Part shown: piece by piece, positions 9,001 through 19,835 of the stretch
Position numbering within the stretch: position 1 is the first letter of the stretch
Layout: every line of letters starts with the position of its first letter
Assembly: GCA_026391805.1 (NCBI GenBank)
Contig: JAPLDJ010000018.1
Coordinates: forward strand, 1-64,000
Origin: Bacteroidota bacterium
GTDB lineage: Bacteria > Bacteroidota > Bacteroidia > Bacteroidales > FEN-979
Reading direction: 5' to 3'
DNA length: 64,000 nucleotides
Notes under the pieces: model-generated
Seen by the model: the letters and a program-made list of their open reading frames with translations, nothing else
Databases searched by the model: none
Told to the model about the DNA's origin: nothing
Translations under genes and position numbers: made by a program

Positions 9001-10801
9001 AGGTAACTCCGGTTGTAAGGCCGGAAATCGCCGCAGATACAGGGACATCGCCTGTTCCGGCTCCGGCCGACGCAGTTGTCGTTACCTGTCCGTAGGAGGT
9101 AGTTGTGCCCCAGTCAAAATGGTAAGTGGTTGCAAACCCGCTTGGGTTAACAGTCCCGTTGAGCGTACCGCCGGTTGCCGTAACGGCTGTTGCGGCGGTT
9201 GTGACAACTACCGGCACGTTTGACCAGCGGAATTCTGCGATCCTGGTCTTCCAGCCGGTAGCAGACGTGGTGGACAGGTACTCGCTGGTAAACCAGTATG
9301 TGGCTTTGGCTACCGGGTCGCAGCTCAGCGCGCTGTAGTCGCCCCAGCGTGCGGCAGTACCGGTTTGCGACCCGCCGCCGACGATGATTCCCCTTTCAGC
9401 GATGGTCATCGTGTTAAGGGCGTCGTTCTTCTTGCGGCCGCAATAGCGGATACCCGGGTATCTTGTGCCTGCGTTTGAGATTGAATATCCAAGGGCCATG
9501 TTGCCGCTCGAATCCATGGCGACGCTCCCCATCCAGCGCCAGTTGGTGTTGTCGGGCACATAGGTGCTTTGCTGGTAGATCGACCATGCGCCGGTTGTTT
9601 TCCGCAATTCGTACCAACGGATGCCTGTAAAGCCTGTGGCGTTCGGGTTATCTACCGTATGGTTGCAGACCATTGCCTTGTGGTCGCCAAAGCTCCTGTA
9701 CTGGAGCCGGTACATCATGCGGTCGTTGAGCAGGTCCAGCTTCACCGTTGTTCCCGGCTGTCCGGCTCCTGCATTGTTCGTTGTGAAGGCATTGACCGGG
9801 AGTGAAAGGAAGTTGGTGAAGGTCGAGTTTGCGGTTGTGACCCAGTCGACATGGAATTCATAGATGCCGAGGTGGTCATTGGCAGCGCCATCGTACATGT
9901 AAAGGAAATAATTCGGTGTTCCTGCAGCGGGGAAAGGACCGTCGCAGTCGGAAGGAAGCCAGCCGAAAGCTTCATCACTTGAAGGTTTCGTGAAAGAGAT
10001 CATCGCTGTGGAGGCGCTGCCGGCCAGCATCAATGTACGGTTGTAAGCAACGGCGCCGCAGCCTGCATAGTTGAATGTGCTGGCGGTAAAGTAATGCGTC
10101 GACATGTAATAGGCATCCTGCCAGATCCCGAACTTGGGATAATCGGGCATGTTGGTGAACGTATATTCGTAACGGTTCCATGATCCGGTAGGATCAGGAG
10201 TCGCCGATATGGCAATCATCTGGTAATAAGGTCCTGCCGGATAGTTTGGCAGTGAAAACTGCGAGAACAGCCAGCGGTCGGCCTGGTCATCATAAAGTAC
10301 GACAGCATCACCATCATTTGAATTATTGGGCATTCCTGTAAAAACAGAACTGTTGGCAAGGGGGCCTAACAGTAATGTTCCGGTTTTACTGTAAATGGAA
10401 TAGTGGCAATTGACCACCTGGAAATAATGGTTCGGGCCAACATCACCATGGGTATCCGGAGGATAATATCCCTCGGTATTGGTATTCCCGTCGAAATTTA
10501 CAATGGTTGTGTCCTGGATGCTCTGACCGTTCATGATCTGAACGTACGGGTCACCGAAGGAAGGCATATTCGAATTGTTCACCGGCGGTTTGCGCCTGAC
10601 ATTGAACATGTTCTTTACAATTCCGTCTTTCCAGGAAGTTTCGGCATGCTTGGGAAGGTTTTTCACCATATCCCGCAGGGGAGGCGAAACATCAAAATAG
10701 ACAGGAGTCTGAACAACGGGCCCGACAATATCATTGTTCTGCCCAAATACAAAATTAATGCTGAGGTACAGCATTACCATAAGAAGGAAACCTTTTCTCA
10801 T
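6044..10801 (-). CDS. Giant T9SS type A cargo protein with seven BACON repeats
   Basis: 1585 residues. Order: signal peptide (about 1-20, ending VFGQ); a large N-terminal domain (about 90-520, with GYYPPDTHGDVGPNHYFQ), perhaps a propeller; two fibronectin-like segments (about 530-720, TTAATAVTATGGTLNGTVNP); a MAM/choice-of-anchor-like domain (about 725-885, LPFTEGFE...PACW to CIDDIQITG); seven tandem units of about 88 residues with the BACON pattern (TPxNQNV...W...DQTWCTVTPSG); and a T9SS type A sorting domain (IIPNPANGLFRV...GTYLVKV, last 75 residues). Such proteins are exported through SprA and anchored to the cell surface. The N-terminal domain is unassigned. A -7 box lies at 10880-10887. 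Confidence 0.9.
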   Translation of the reverse strand: MRKGFLLMVMLYLSINFVFGQNNDIVGPVVQTPVYFDVSPPLRDMVKNLPKHAETSWKDGIVKNMFNVRRKPPVNNSNMPSFGDPYVQIMNGQSIQDTTIVNFDGNTNTEGYYPPDTHGDVGPNHYFQVVNCHYSIYSKTGTLLLGPLANSSVFTGMPNNSNDGDAVVLYDDQADRWLFSQFSLPNYPAGPYYQMIAISATPDPTGSWNRYEYTFTNMPDYPKFGIWQDAYYMSTHYFTASTFNYAGCGAVAYNRTLMLAGSASTAMISFTKPSSDEAFGWLPSDCDGPFPAAGTPNYFLYMYDGAANDHLGIYEFHVDWVTTANSTFTNFLSLPVNAFTTNNAGAGQPGTTVKLDLLNDRMMYRLQYRSFGDHKAMVCNHTVDNPNATGFTGIRWYELRKTTGAWSIYQQSTYVPDNTNWRWMGSVAMDSSGNMALGYSISNAGTRYPGIRYCGRKKNDALNTMTIAERGIIVGGGSQTGTAARWGDYSALSCDPVAKATYWFTSEYLSTTSATGWKTRIAEFRWSNVPVVVTTAATAVTATGGTLNGTVNPSGFATTYHFDWGTTTSYGQVTTTASAGAGTGDVPVSAAISGLTTGVTYHYRINATNSDGNALGLDMTFIPGQAIVTTTAASAITQNTATAGGNVTTDGGSSVTAKGTCWATTANPIVTGSHTTDGTGTGSFTSSLTGLSANTTYHHRAYATNGGGTVYGSDLTFTTTCGVINTLPFTEGFEASASTPACWSEENANPAWQYIAGNGGSNPAAAHTGARNACLEDATAATNTNKLITPVMNLTGYTNVVLTFWHYMQVWTGDQDRLIIYYRTSLTGPWVQLQSYTANVATWTQRTINLTTTSAEFQVAFEGDARYGYGVCIDDIQITGTIGGPTLTVTPANQNVPATPAGATNFTVTSNSAWTAVSNQAWCTVTPSGTGNGTIVANYAINPNTTSRVANITVTVIGLTPVVVTVTQAGATPTLTVTPANQNVPATPAGSTNFTVTSNSSWTVVSDQTWCTVTPSGTGNGTIVANYTVNALTTSRVANITTTVAGIPAVVVTVTQAGATPTLTVTPANQNVPATPAGSTNFTVTSNSSWTVVSDQTWCTVTPSGTGNGTIVANYTVNALTTSRVANITTTVAGIPAVVVTVTQAGATPTLTVTPPNQNVPASPAGSVNFTVTSNSSWTSVSNQTWCTVTPSGTGNGTIVATYTENTTTTSRVATITVTVVGIPPVTVTVTQDGATPFLSVTPPNQNVPATNGTTTFSVASNTSWSTSSNQTWCTVTPPSSSGNGTINADYTDNPTTSTRIATITVTAPGVTPVTVTVTQAGTANSLTLSPSNQNVTPPAGTTNFTVTTTASTWTAVSDAPWCTVPSGGSGSGPLTATYDENTSTTIRIATITVSSSGLPSQSSTVTQAGAVPTLNVTPPTQAVSYVAGSTNFNVTSNSTWNVTSDQTWCVPTSSGSGNGTIVANYDANPTTAIRTANITVMVAGITPVVVNVVQDGLVGIADHTANSIQIIPNPANGLFRVVPGISGKIDEITILDLTGKVLISRQCKGESDYEFNLANSPQGTYLVKVKINDELIVRRLVISK
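6305..8155 (-). repeat. Seven tandem 264-bp coding repeats (BACON units)
   Basis: Inside the giant cargo gene. Seven units follow each other with a period of about 264 bp. Units 2 and 3, counted from the protein N-terminus, have identical amino-acid sequence, and the DNA of the two copies (roughly 7461-7724 and 7725-7988) differs at only scattered positions over most of its length. The outer units are increasingly diverged. This is the signature of recent tandem duplication or gene conversion in the middle of the array. Confidence 0.88.
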
Positions 10802-10879
10802 AAATTTCAGGGATTTGTTGATGTGATCTGATTAAGGATGGAAAATCAAATTTTTGATAATATGAAATTATATCCGGTG

Positions 10880-10887
10880 CAAAAGTA
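10880..10887 (-). promoter_or_regulatory. -7 box TACTTTTG for the giant cargo gene
   Basis: Exact TAnnTTTG match on the minus strand, 78 nt upstream of the start at 10801, implying a leader of about 70 nt. Confidence 0.45.
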
Positions 10888-10967
10888 AAAAAAAAATCGA
10901 ATATAAATGATGACATATTATTTTTTTAATTAGGATTTTGAAGATTCCCTATTTGCCGTCAATTGTG

Positions 10968-10975
10968 TATTTTTG
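10968..10975 (+). promoter_or_regulatory. -7 box TATTTTTG for the dCMP deaminase gene
   Basis: Exact TAnnTTTG match ending 19 nt before the ATG at 10995. A TTTG lies 12-13 bp further upstream, closer than the usual -33 spacing, so the -33 element is unclear. Confidence 0.5.
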
Positions 10976-10994
10976 TCCTTGTTAACTTTAGCAG

Positions 10995-11486
10995 ATGGAA
11001 AAAGAAGAAAACAAACGCCCAACCTGGGATGAATATTTCATGGAAGTGGCCGGTACCGTTGCCAAAAGGGCCAGCTGTGACCGCGGCCGGAGCGGCTGTG
11101 TGATCGCCCGCGACAGGCAGATCCTGGTAACAGGGTATGTTGGGTCGCCGAGAGGATTGCCCCATTGCGACGAGGTCGGCCACCTGATGAAGTCGGTTCA
11201 GCACGAGGACGGGCGTATCTCGCAACACTGCATGCGGACGGTTCATGCCGAACAGAATGCCATCTGCCAGGCGGCCCGGCTCGGCATTCCCTTGCAGGGA
11301 AGCACCCTTTACTGCCGCATGACCCCCTGCCGCACCTGTGCCATGCTGATCATCAACTGCGGGATCGAGAAGGTGGTCTGTGAACGGAAATACCACGACG
11401 GGAAGGAATCCGAGGAGATGTTCCTGCAGGCCGGCATTTCCCTGGAATTTGTTCATGACGAAATCCAGGAATACGAGCGGCAGTAA
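10995..11486 (+). CDS. dCMP deaminase (zinc-dependent cytidine/deoxycytidylate deaminase)
   Basis: 163 residues. It converts dCMP to dUMP to supply thymidylate synthesis in the cytoplasm. The zinc site is complete: VHAEQNAI (zinc His and catalytic Glu) and TPCRTCAM (two zinc Cys in PCxxC). The N-terminal RPTWDEYFMEVA and KRASCDRGRSGCVIARD are the usual dCMP deaminase opening. It is transcribed alone from the -7 box at 10968-10975 and is followed by a lipoprotein gene 79 bp downstream. Confidence 0.92.
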   Translation: MEKEENKRPTWDEYFMEVAGTVAKRASCDRGRSGCVIARDRQILVTGYVGSPRGLPHCDEVGHLMKSVQHEDGRISQHCMRTVHAEQNAICQAARLGIPLQGSTLYCRMTPCRTCAMLIINCGIEKVVCERKYHDGKESEEMFLQAGISLEFVHDEIQEYERQ

Positions 11487-11565
11487 GTATGATAATTTCT
11501 TTTTAAATTCAATTTTTATAAGACCAGACAACCCGATATTAATAACCGATAAATCGTCTGTCCCA

Positions 11566-12888
11566 ATGAAAAAATTAGCTGTTATTCTCCTCTGTTCGAT
11601 CCTTGCTGTCATCACTGCCAGCTGTAAAAAAGAAAATAATTCCTCCGGGGGTGGCCCTGTTCCGATTGTTTATTCGGATAAAATTGTGCTGTCCGATCTT
11701 CAGGCCGGCAATGATTCCGTCGTGATGAACTGGTCGAAACTGAGCAACCCGAAATTCATCCGGTACTTGATCGTCCGGAGGAATTACAAATCCGCAAATC
11801 CGAACACATACTCTTATAACGAAGTCATTGATGACATATCCGATGCTTCAACCGAAAGGTATGTAGACTATTCACCGCCCCTAGCAACCTACCAGGAATA
11901 CCAGGAGATCGGGGTTGTGCAGGACACCGGATCCTATTACAATTATTCCTATGTTTACAGCAACGTCGTACCTTACGAACGACCTGAACTTAAACAATTC
12001 TACTTCAATATAAAGGATGTATTGCCTGACGTTCCCAATCACCGGTGTTATGTCATCGGTGCGGACAGCGGTAAGATCAACATCCTGGATTATCATTCAA
12101 GGGCCATTACGAAAGAAATCATTACCAATGCAACACTTGGTTTCAGCGCGCTTGGGGACTTCAATGGGGTGCAGGAACTCTATGTGCCGCGTAATGACGG
12201 GTGGTTATACATATACAATGCGAACACTCTTGACAAGATTGATCAGATCAGAGCAGGGGTCAAATGCAATTCTGTAGTCTATAACAATGGCAAACTATTT
12301 ATTGCCGTCGATACAGGATATTACGATTATGCTGTGAGGGTTTATGACCGTTCATCCAAGGCATTGATAACACATACCGGAATTGCAGAGGGACCCCAGT
12401 ATATCGCATTGGTGCCGGGTAGTAATACGAAGCTCTTCGGGATCAGCAGCTACTATCTGTTTTCCTTTGAATATGATGCCAATGGACATTATATCAGCTG
12501 GAATGATGTAAATTACAACTCCAGTTACTCGTGGATGTGTTTCGAGGTATTTCCCAATGGTCAGGGTTTTATCACGTCGACAACCGGTTCAATTTATTCC
12601 GGTTCAATGACCCTCGTCCAGAATCTTCCGTATGGTAATTACCAGTATTCCTCTTTTACATTCAATTCTCCCTTTACCAGCATTTTTACCGGCTGTTCCA
12701 ACTATAAGAACATTGTTGAATATTCCTATCCCGGATACTCCGAAAAGAAGACCTATAAATGCATCGGATATCCATCCGCAATTTTTATTGATGGCACCAA
12801 CCTGATCTCCCTGAGCAGTGTATATAGCTACTCATACTATGGTACCCCGGAACAGTTTTACATCGAAACGGTGCCGCTGAGCAAATAG
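11566..12888 (+). CDS. Hypothetical lipoprotein, possible beta-propeller
   Basis: 440 residues from MKKLAVILL, which opens a lipoprotein signal with lipobox ITASC; the frame is open further upstream but overlaps the deaminase. An N-terminal fibronectin-like segment (DKIVLSDLQAGNDSVVMNWSKL...YLIVRR) is followed by repeated short beta motifs (IDQIRAGVKCNSVVYNNGKLFIAVD) that suggest a propeller. The protein is very rich in Tyr and Ser. It is probably an outer-membrane lipoprotein of unknown function. It converges with the isoaspartyl peptidase gene, with three bases between the two stops. Confidence 0.7.
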   Translation: MKKLAVILLCSILAVITASCKKENNSSGGGPVPIVYSDKIVLSDLQAGNDSVVMNWSKLSNPKFIRYLIVRRNYKSANPNTYSYNEVIDDISDASTERYVDYSPPLATYQEYQEIGVVQDTGSYYNYSYVYSNVVPYERPELKQFYFNIKDVLPDVPNHRCYVIGADSGKINILDYHSRAITKEIITNATLGFSALGDFNGVQELYVPRNDGWLYIYNANTLDKIDQIRAGVKCNSVVYNNGKLFIAVDTGYYDYAVRVYDRSSKALITHTGIAEGPQYIALVPGSNTKLFGISSYYLFSFEYDANGHYISWNDVNYNSSYSWMCFEVFPNGQGFITSTTGSIYSGSMTLVQNLPYGNYQYSSFTFNSPFTSIFTGCSNYKNIVEYSYPGYSEKKTYKCIGYPSAIFIDGTNLISLSSVYSYSYYGTPEQFYIETVPLSK

Positions 12889-12891
12889 GAA

Positions 12892-13998
12892 TCAGTCGGG
12901 ATAAATGTTCACAATGGCTTTCCCGCCGGAACGGATCGTTCCGCGAAACATCGCTTTGGTGTTGAACGGTAGGGTGATGTTCCCGTTTTTGTCAACGCCG
13001 ATAAGGCCTCCGTCGGCGCCCTGCGATTTGAGCTTCTGATCCACAACCAGGTGTGCTGCAGCGTCGAGCGAAAGCCCTTTGTATTCCATGAGCGCGCTGA
13101 TGTCATACGCCACCACATTCCGGATGAAAAACTCGCCATGACCGGTAGCAGAAATTGCGCATGTTGCGTTGTTGGCATAGGTCCCGGCTCCGATAATCGG
13201 GGAATCGCCGATCCGTCCCTTCATCTTGTTGGTCATACCGCCGGTGGAAGTACCTGCCGCCAGGTTGCCGTAAGCGTCAAGCGCTACAGCGCCGACGGTT
13301 CCATGCTTTGGATTTTCCTCTGCTTTTCCTTTCATCTCCTGCTGATGGACCTTCTCGTATTCATCCCATCGTTTTTTTGTATAGAAATAGGATGGCTTCA
13401 CGATCTCCAGTCCTTGTTCCTTTGCAAATTTTTCAGCACCACCGTCGATCAGCATCACATGCTTTGATTTTTCCATCACGGCGCGGGCGGCGGTGATCGG
13501 GTTTTTGATTGTTGATACCCCTGCAACCGCTCCGGCTTTCAATGTTTTTCCATCCATGATGGAAGCATCGAGTTCATTTTTTCCTTCTTCAGTGAAAACC
13601 GCTCCCTTGCCGGCATTGAACAGCGGCGAATCTTCCATCATCCGGATGCAGGTCTCCACGGCATCAAGGCTGGTGCCGCCTTTTGACAGAACCTCTTTAC
13701 CGGCTTCGAGCACTTCCTGTAGCTTATCGGTATACTGTTTTTCCAGGTCGGCCGGCATGCCTCCTTTGCCGGGCCCGCCGGCGCCGCCGTGAATTACCAA
13801 GACCCAAGTCGGTCTTGTGGAAGATGGAGAATGGAGGATGGAAGATGAATCATTATTCTGACCTGATGCTGGGTTAAGAAAAGATAAGAGTACCAGGCAG
13901 ATCAGATAAAACGTGATCTGAGTGACGCGAAAAGCGAAAAGCGAAACGCGAAAAGCGAAACGGCTATCATTTCCGATAAAAAAAATAGTTCTTTTCAT
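12892..13998 (-). CDS. Isoaspartyl peptidase/L-asparaginase, Ntn-hydrolase family
   Basis: 368 residues. Plant-type asparaginase/beta-aspartyl peptidase, which hydrolyses isoaspartyl dipeptides and asparagine. It is made as a precursor and cleaved before the catalytic Thr. Visible: VIHGGAGG at the start of the catalytic domain (about residue 68), HGTVGAVALD with the G-T cleavage site, GTSTGGMTNKMKGRIGDSPIIGAGTYANN (substrate-binding loop) and the GHGEFFIR segment. A hydrophobic segment ending PASGQ indicates export. Two N-terminal stretches (about residues 11-26 and 50-62) are encoded by dispersed repeats (see findings). One base separates its start from the stop of the TauE/SafE gene. Confidence 0.9.
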   Translation of the reverse strand: MKRTIFFIGNDSRFAFRVSLFAFRVTQITFYLICLVLLSFLNPASGQNNDSSSILHSPSSTRPTWVLVIHGGAGGPGKGGMPADLEKQYTDKLQEVLEAGKEVLSKGGTSLDAVETCIRMMEDSPLFNAGKGAVFTEEGKNELDASIMDGKTLKAGAVAGVSTIKNPITAARAVMEKSKHVMLIDGGAEKFAKEQGLEIVKPSYFYTKKRWDEYEKVHQQEMKGKAEENPKHGTVGAVALDAYGNLAAGTSTGGMTNKMKGRIGDSPIIGAGTYANNATCAISATGHGEFFIRNVVAYDISALMEYKGLSLDAAAHLVVDQKLKSQGADGGLIGVDKNGNITLPFNTKAMFRGTIRSGGKAIVNIYPD

Positions 13999-13999
13999 C

Positions 14000-14782
14000 T
14001 TAAATAATTTTTTTAAAAAACTCCGTAAAGTTCACCAGTCCGCTGACCTGCAGGATCGTCAGGATCACAGAGAGCAGGATGATGGCGCGGATAAAACCTG
14101 CCCCTTTTTTAACGGCAAGGTAAGAGGCGATCAGGGCGCCGATGATGCTCCCGGCAGAGAGAATCAGTCCATAAAGGTAGTTGACCTGCCCGTTGAGAAT
14201 GAAAACGAGGAGGGCAAAGATGGCATAGAAGAAAACGATCAGGTTCTTTACGGCATTGGCTTTTACCAGGTCATACCCGACGCCGAGCATCAGCGACATC
14301 AGTAAAAAATACCCTACGCCCACCTGGATGAATCCGCCATAGAAACCGACGGCAAAAAAGATCAGGAACTGCCACCAGCGCAACGGCTTTTTCAGTACCT
14401 GGGGATTTTCCTTCATCCATTTATCGGGTTTGTAAAAGAGAAAGAACAGCATCATCACCATGGCCACGCACATGGCAGCCTCGATGATTTTTTCGTTTAC
14501 ATCCACTGCAACAATAGCCCCAAGGACCGACCCGATGGTGGCAGGAATCCCCAGCCAAACCGGCTTCATGGAATCGAACATCTTCTGCCTGGTAAAGCTG
14601 CTGACGGATGAAAAGGTCTGGAAGAAGATGCTGATCCGGTTCGTCCCGTTGGCAATGCTTGCCGGCAATCCCAAAAGAATAAGCAGTGAAAGACTGATCA
14701 CCGATCCCCCGCCGGACAAGGTATTGATGAACCCGACAAAGATCCCGGCAACGACGATGACGATGATTTCAACAACGGACAT
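14000..14782 (-). CDS. Sulfite exporter TauE/SafE family membrane protein
   Basis: 260 residues, with roughly eight hydrophobic segments in the two-halves arrangement of the TSUP family. The first half carries the typical GxxxGFINTLSGGGSVISLSLLI opening; the second half carries GGFIQVGVGYFLL. Members move sulfite, sulfonates or other small organic anions across the inner membrane, and the substrate cannot be read from the sequence. It lies between the amino-acid permease (31 bp upstream) and the isoaspartyl peptidase (1 bp downstream), so the three are probably one transcript. Confidence 0.88.
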   Translation of the reverse strand: MSVVEIIVIVVAGIFVGFINTLSGGGSVISLSLLILLGLPASIANGTNRISIFFQTFSSVSSFTRQKMFDSMKPVWLGIPATIGSVLGAIVAVDVNEKIIEAAMCVAMVMMLFFLFYKPDKWMKENPQVLKKPLRWWQFLIFFAVGFYGGFIQVGVGYFLLMSLMLGVGYDLVKANAVKNLIVFFYAIFALLVFILNGQVNYLYGLILSAGSIIGALIASYLAVKKGAGFIRAIILLSVILTILQVSGLVNFTEFFKKII

Positions 14783-14813
14783 ATTCCTTATTTCAAAAAG
14801 GTTTTGTTATTCA

Positions 14814-16811
<1,998 letters not shown>

Positions 16812-16885
16812 CAGGCTTTTTGTTTCTGTAAATGTATTAAGTTTTTTAAACCTGAAAGTCGTAATTTCGCGGAAAAATCAGGAAG

Positions 16886-17500
16886 ATGAAGATTGCAATT
16901 TTCGGAGCGAGCGGACGCACAGGAATCCTTACTGTTTACCAGGCCCTCGACAAAGGTCACCAGGTGACGGCCTTTGCACGGAAGCCCAACTCAGTAACCA
17001 TTCAGCATAAGAACCTCAGGATCATCCAGGGGGACATCCTCGAATATGAAAAAGTAAAACAGGCCGTTGAAGGGCAGGAGGCCGTGATCAGCGCACTGGG
17101 CGTCGAATCAAGAAAGCCCACTACCATGCTTTCCGAAGGAACGAAAAACATCCTCCGGGCCATGGAAGAGCTGAAGGTTCCGAGGTTCATCTGCATGTCT
17201 TCTGCCGGCATCCTTGGGAATGATTCGGGATTTCTGTTCGGGAAGATCATCATGCCGCTTTTTCTCCGCGAAGTCTTTAAAGACAAGGTCAGGCAGATGG
17301 AAGTCATTCAGAAGAGTAAGGCAGATTGGGTGATCCTACGTCCGACCGGACTCACAGATGCCCCGAAAACGGGAAAATACAAGATCACAGATGGCCCACC
17401 CGCTTCCTGGAAGATCCCGCGGGCCGATGTGGCCGATTTCATGCTGAAGCTTACCACTGATAAACAATACGACGGGCAGATGCCGGCCATAGCAAGTTAA
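16886..17500 (+). CDS. NAD(P)-binding Rossmann protein (NmrA/biliverdin reductase B-like atypical SDR)
   Basis: 204 residues. The N-terminal nucleotide-binding motif GASGRTG (residues 8-14) and the following DILEYEKVKQAVEGQEAVISALG are typical of atypical short-chain dehydrogenases of the NmrA/BVR-B group. WVILRPTGLTD is the conserved loop in the second half. These proteins bind NADPH and act as reductases or redox-sensing regulators; the substrate is unknown. A near-consensus -7 box (TAATTTCG) lies at 16862-16869. The downstream T9SS cargo gene starts 25 bp after the stop. Confidence 0.85.
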   Translation: MKIAIFGASGRTGILTVYQALDKGHQVTAFARKPNSVTIQHKNLRIIQGDILEYEKVKQAVEGQEAVISALGVESRKPTTMLSEGTKNILRAMEELKVPRFICMSSAGILGNDSGFLFGKIIMPLFLREVFKDKVRQMEVIQKSKADWVILRPTGLTDAPKTGKYKITDGPPASWKIPRADVADFMLKLTTDKQYDGQMPAIAS

Positions 17501-17524
17501 AACCCGGCCGGTAAAACATCATCC

Positions 17525-19639
17525 ATGCAGCGGCTCCTCCTGACAGCATTTTTTCTGATGACCTTCCTGGGTTCTTATTCCCAGCCGGGAAAATCTCCTT
17601 TGAATTCAACCGATTTCATTATTCCCGATACGGTCTGTGTGGATGAGCCGTTTCAGATCCAAAACATTTCCCAGGGCACAACCACCTATTACTGGTCTTT
17701 CTGCAGCGGCGACGCCGGTACCACTCCGCTCGGGTTTGTAACCTCAACTACGGGTGCAGTTTATTCACAGCCCGTTTTTGCTTCTCTGGTGGAGGATAAC
17801 GGCAAGCTCTTTTCGTTTGTGACCAACGGGGGCAGCGGAGCCATTATCCGGAACGAATACCAGGCAAATCTCCTGGCACCCCCGGTTTCATCGGTAAACC
17901 TGGGAACTTTTGGCGTTCTCAATAACAATGTCAGAGGGCTCCAGGTCAGAAAAGAGGCAGGAAAATGGTACGGTTTTGTCGCGGATGAAAACCTGATCAT
18001 GCGGCTTGATTTCGGGACGTCGCTCATGAATACTCCCACGTACGGCCTCTATCCAAGCCTTATTGACACGATCAACCAGATGAACGGACTGACCATGCTG
18101 TATGACGGAACACAATGGATCGGTTTCTGCACCAATACCCTGGGAAACTCGGTCACCCGGCTGGTATGGATCAACGGCCTTTCGAAAACGCCTGCTGCCC
18201 TAAACCTTGGCAACAAGGGAGGAATGAACGTGCCCTGGCAATGTGCGGTCATGAAGCAGGATACGAACTGGTATGTGCTTGTGGCCAATGAAGGAAACAA
18301 CACCATAACCCGTCTCAGCTTCGGGAATTCCCTGTTGAACACCCCCACCGGGACCAACCTCGGAAATGTGGGAAGCCTTGATCAGAATGAAGGGATCCTT
18401 CTGACGCGCGACTGTGAAGCGCTGAACGGTTTTTCCCTGAATCATTCAGACGGATTCACGCCCCTTGTCAGGCTGAATCTCCCGGGCGATATTTCCGGAC
18501 CTGTCACCGGAGTGTCGATGGGTAACATCGGCTCACTCGATCTGCCAGCAACCTTTTCTGAACTTGTCAGGCTGGGCGATACGCTTTATACCCTGGTCAC
18601 CAATACGGGCAGTTCGAGCCTTTCACTCCTCTATTTCCCAAGTTGTTCTGATGCATCTATCCCTTCTTCAACGCTCAGAACACCGCCGGCAATCAGTTAT
18701 TCGACCCCGGGAGAATACAACATCACGCTGGTTACCGATGAAGGGCTGCCGACACAGCAGAATGTCTGCAAAAGGATCACGGTGATGCCGCCCATCACGG
18801 TGAATGCAGGAAACGACACGCTGGTCTGTTCAGGAAAGCTGATGACACTGGATGCAGGCCCCGGGTTCGTTCATTATGACTGGAGCACAGGCGACACCAC
18901 GCAGACCACACAAACGAAAAAGCCCGGCACATACTGGGTTCATGTGACCAACCGGTGGAACTGCGAAGCCTCCGACACGGTGACCATCAGCCAGCTACCT
19001 GCGGTCTTCATTGCCCTTGACACGGCCATCTGCTACGGGGCTACTTACTTTATCGGCGGTGCATTCCAGTCCGTTTCCGGAACTTACTTTGATACACTTC
19101 AGACAGCCGATGGCTGCGACAGCGTCAGGATAACCGCACTTACCGTCAAGGATGAGATACCGGTCGGCCTGGGCAGTGACCGGATCATCTGCCCCGGAGA
19201 GACGATCACCCTGCATGCCACTTATTCAATTGCTACTTATCTGTGGCAGGATGCAAGTACCGATTCCACGCTGACTGTCACTGAGCCCGGTAATTATTGG
19301 GTACATGTTACCTATGATCTGTGCACGGTGGGTGATACGGTAGTTATAAATGAGTGTCCTGCCGAACTCATCTTTCCTTCGGCTTTTACTCCGAACGGGG
19401 ACGGATTAAATGATTTCTTCCGGCCCAGAGGAATCAGCATTGCAAAGTTTCACCTGATGATTTTCGACCGCTGGGGCCAGATGCTGTTTCAGACCGACGA
19501 CATGGAACGGGGCTGGGATGGGGCAGCAGCAGGAGTCATATGCCCGGCCGGTACCTACACCTATACAGCCACATACGAAGGCAATGACAACCCGGGGCAA
19601 ACAAAAAAATTAAAGGGAAGTTTTGTGCTGGTCAGATAA
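17525..19639 (+). CDS. T9SS type B (gliding-motility CHU_C) cargo protein
   Basis: 704 residues. Signal peptide (about 1-20, ending GSYSQ), a PKD-like opening (DEPFQIQNISQGTTTYYWSF), a propeller-like middle of repeated units (TPTGTNLGNVGSLDQNEG) up to about 385, then two Ig/PKD-like modules with the phrase VNAGNDTLVCSGKLMTLDAG and its relative GSDRIICPGETITLHA. It ends with the type B sorting domain: FPSAFTPNGDGLNDFF, FHLMIFDRWGQMLF, GWDG and GTYTYTATYEG. Such proteins leave through the T9SS and stay on the surface or are secreted. It shares its GPDQIICxGDSITLDAG-type module with the partial protein at 60229. Confidence 0.9.
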   Translation: MQRLLLTAFFLMTFLGSYSQPGKSPLNSTDFIIPDTVCVDEPFQIQNISQGTTTYYWSFCSGDAGTTPLGFVTSTTGAVYSQPVFASLVEDNGKLFSFVTNGGSGAIIRNEYQANLLAPPVSSVNLGTFGVLNNNVRGLQVRKEAGKWYGFVADENLIMRLDFGTSLMNTPTYGLYPSLIDTINQMNGLTMLYDGTQWIGFCTNTLGNSVTRLVWINGLSKTPAALNLGNKGGMNVPWQCAVMKQDTNWYVLVANEGNNTITRLSFGNSLLNTPTGTNLGNVGSLDQNEGILLTRDCEALNGFSLNHSDGFTPLVRLNLPGDISGPVTGVSMGNIGSLDLPATFSELVRLGDTLYTLVTNTGSSSLSLLYFPSCSDASIPSSTLRTPPAISYSTPGEYNITLVTDEGLPTQQNVCKRITVMPPITVNAGNDTLVCSGKLMTLDAGPGFVHYDWSTGDTTQTTQTKKPGTYWVHVTNRWNCEASDTVTISQLPAVFIALDTAICYGATYFIGGAFQSVSGTYFDTLQTADGCDSVRITALTVKDEIPVGLGSDRIICPGETITLHATYSIATYLWQDASTDSTLTVTEPGNYWVHVTYDLCTVGDTVVINECPAELIFPSAFTPNGDGLNDFFRPRGISIAKFHLMIFDRWGQMLFQTDDMERGWDGAAAGVICPAGTYTYTATYEGNDNPGQTKKLKGSFVLVR

Positions 19640-19680
19640 AGTATGCACCTCAACCCTTGTGAGGTTGTCTCATAAGATAA

Positions 19681-19787
19681 TTTCACGCAGAGAACGCAAA
19701 GAAAAACGCAAAGGACGCAAAATGAAATTTCTGATTAACAAATTCTTTGCGATCTTAGCGACATCTCTTTGCGGCCTTTGCGTGAAA
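19681..19787. repeat. Palindromic TTTCACGCAAAG element, copy C
   Basis: About 107 bp in the gap between the T9SS type B gene and dxs. Left end tttcacgcagagaacgcaaa, right end ctttgcggcctttgcgtgaaa. Same family as the copies at 5351 and 14837. Confidence 0.77.
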
Positions 19788-19835
19788 CATTTTAAGGCTT
19801 TTGAGACATCCTGAGCAGGGGATGAGGTGAAATAG

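Noticed and set aside
11380-11565. Upstream extension of the 11566 lipoprotein frame
   Set aside because: It overlaps the dCMP deaminase gene and would hide the lipoprotein signal inside the protein.
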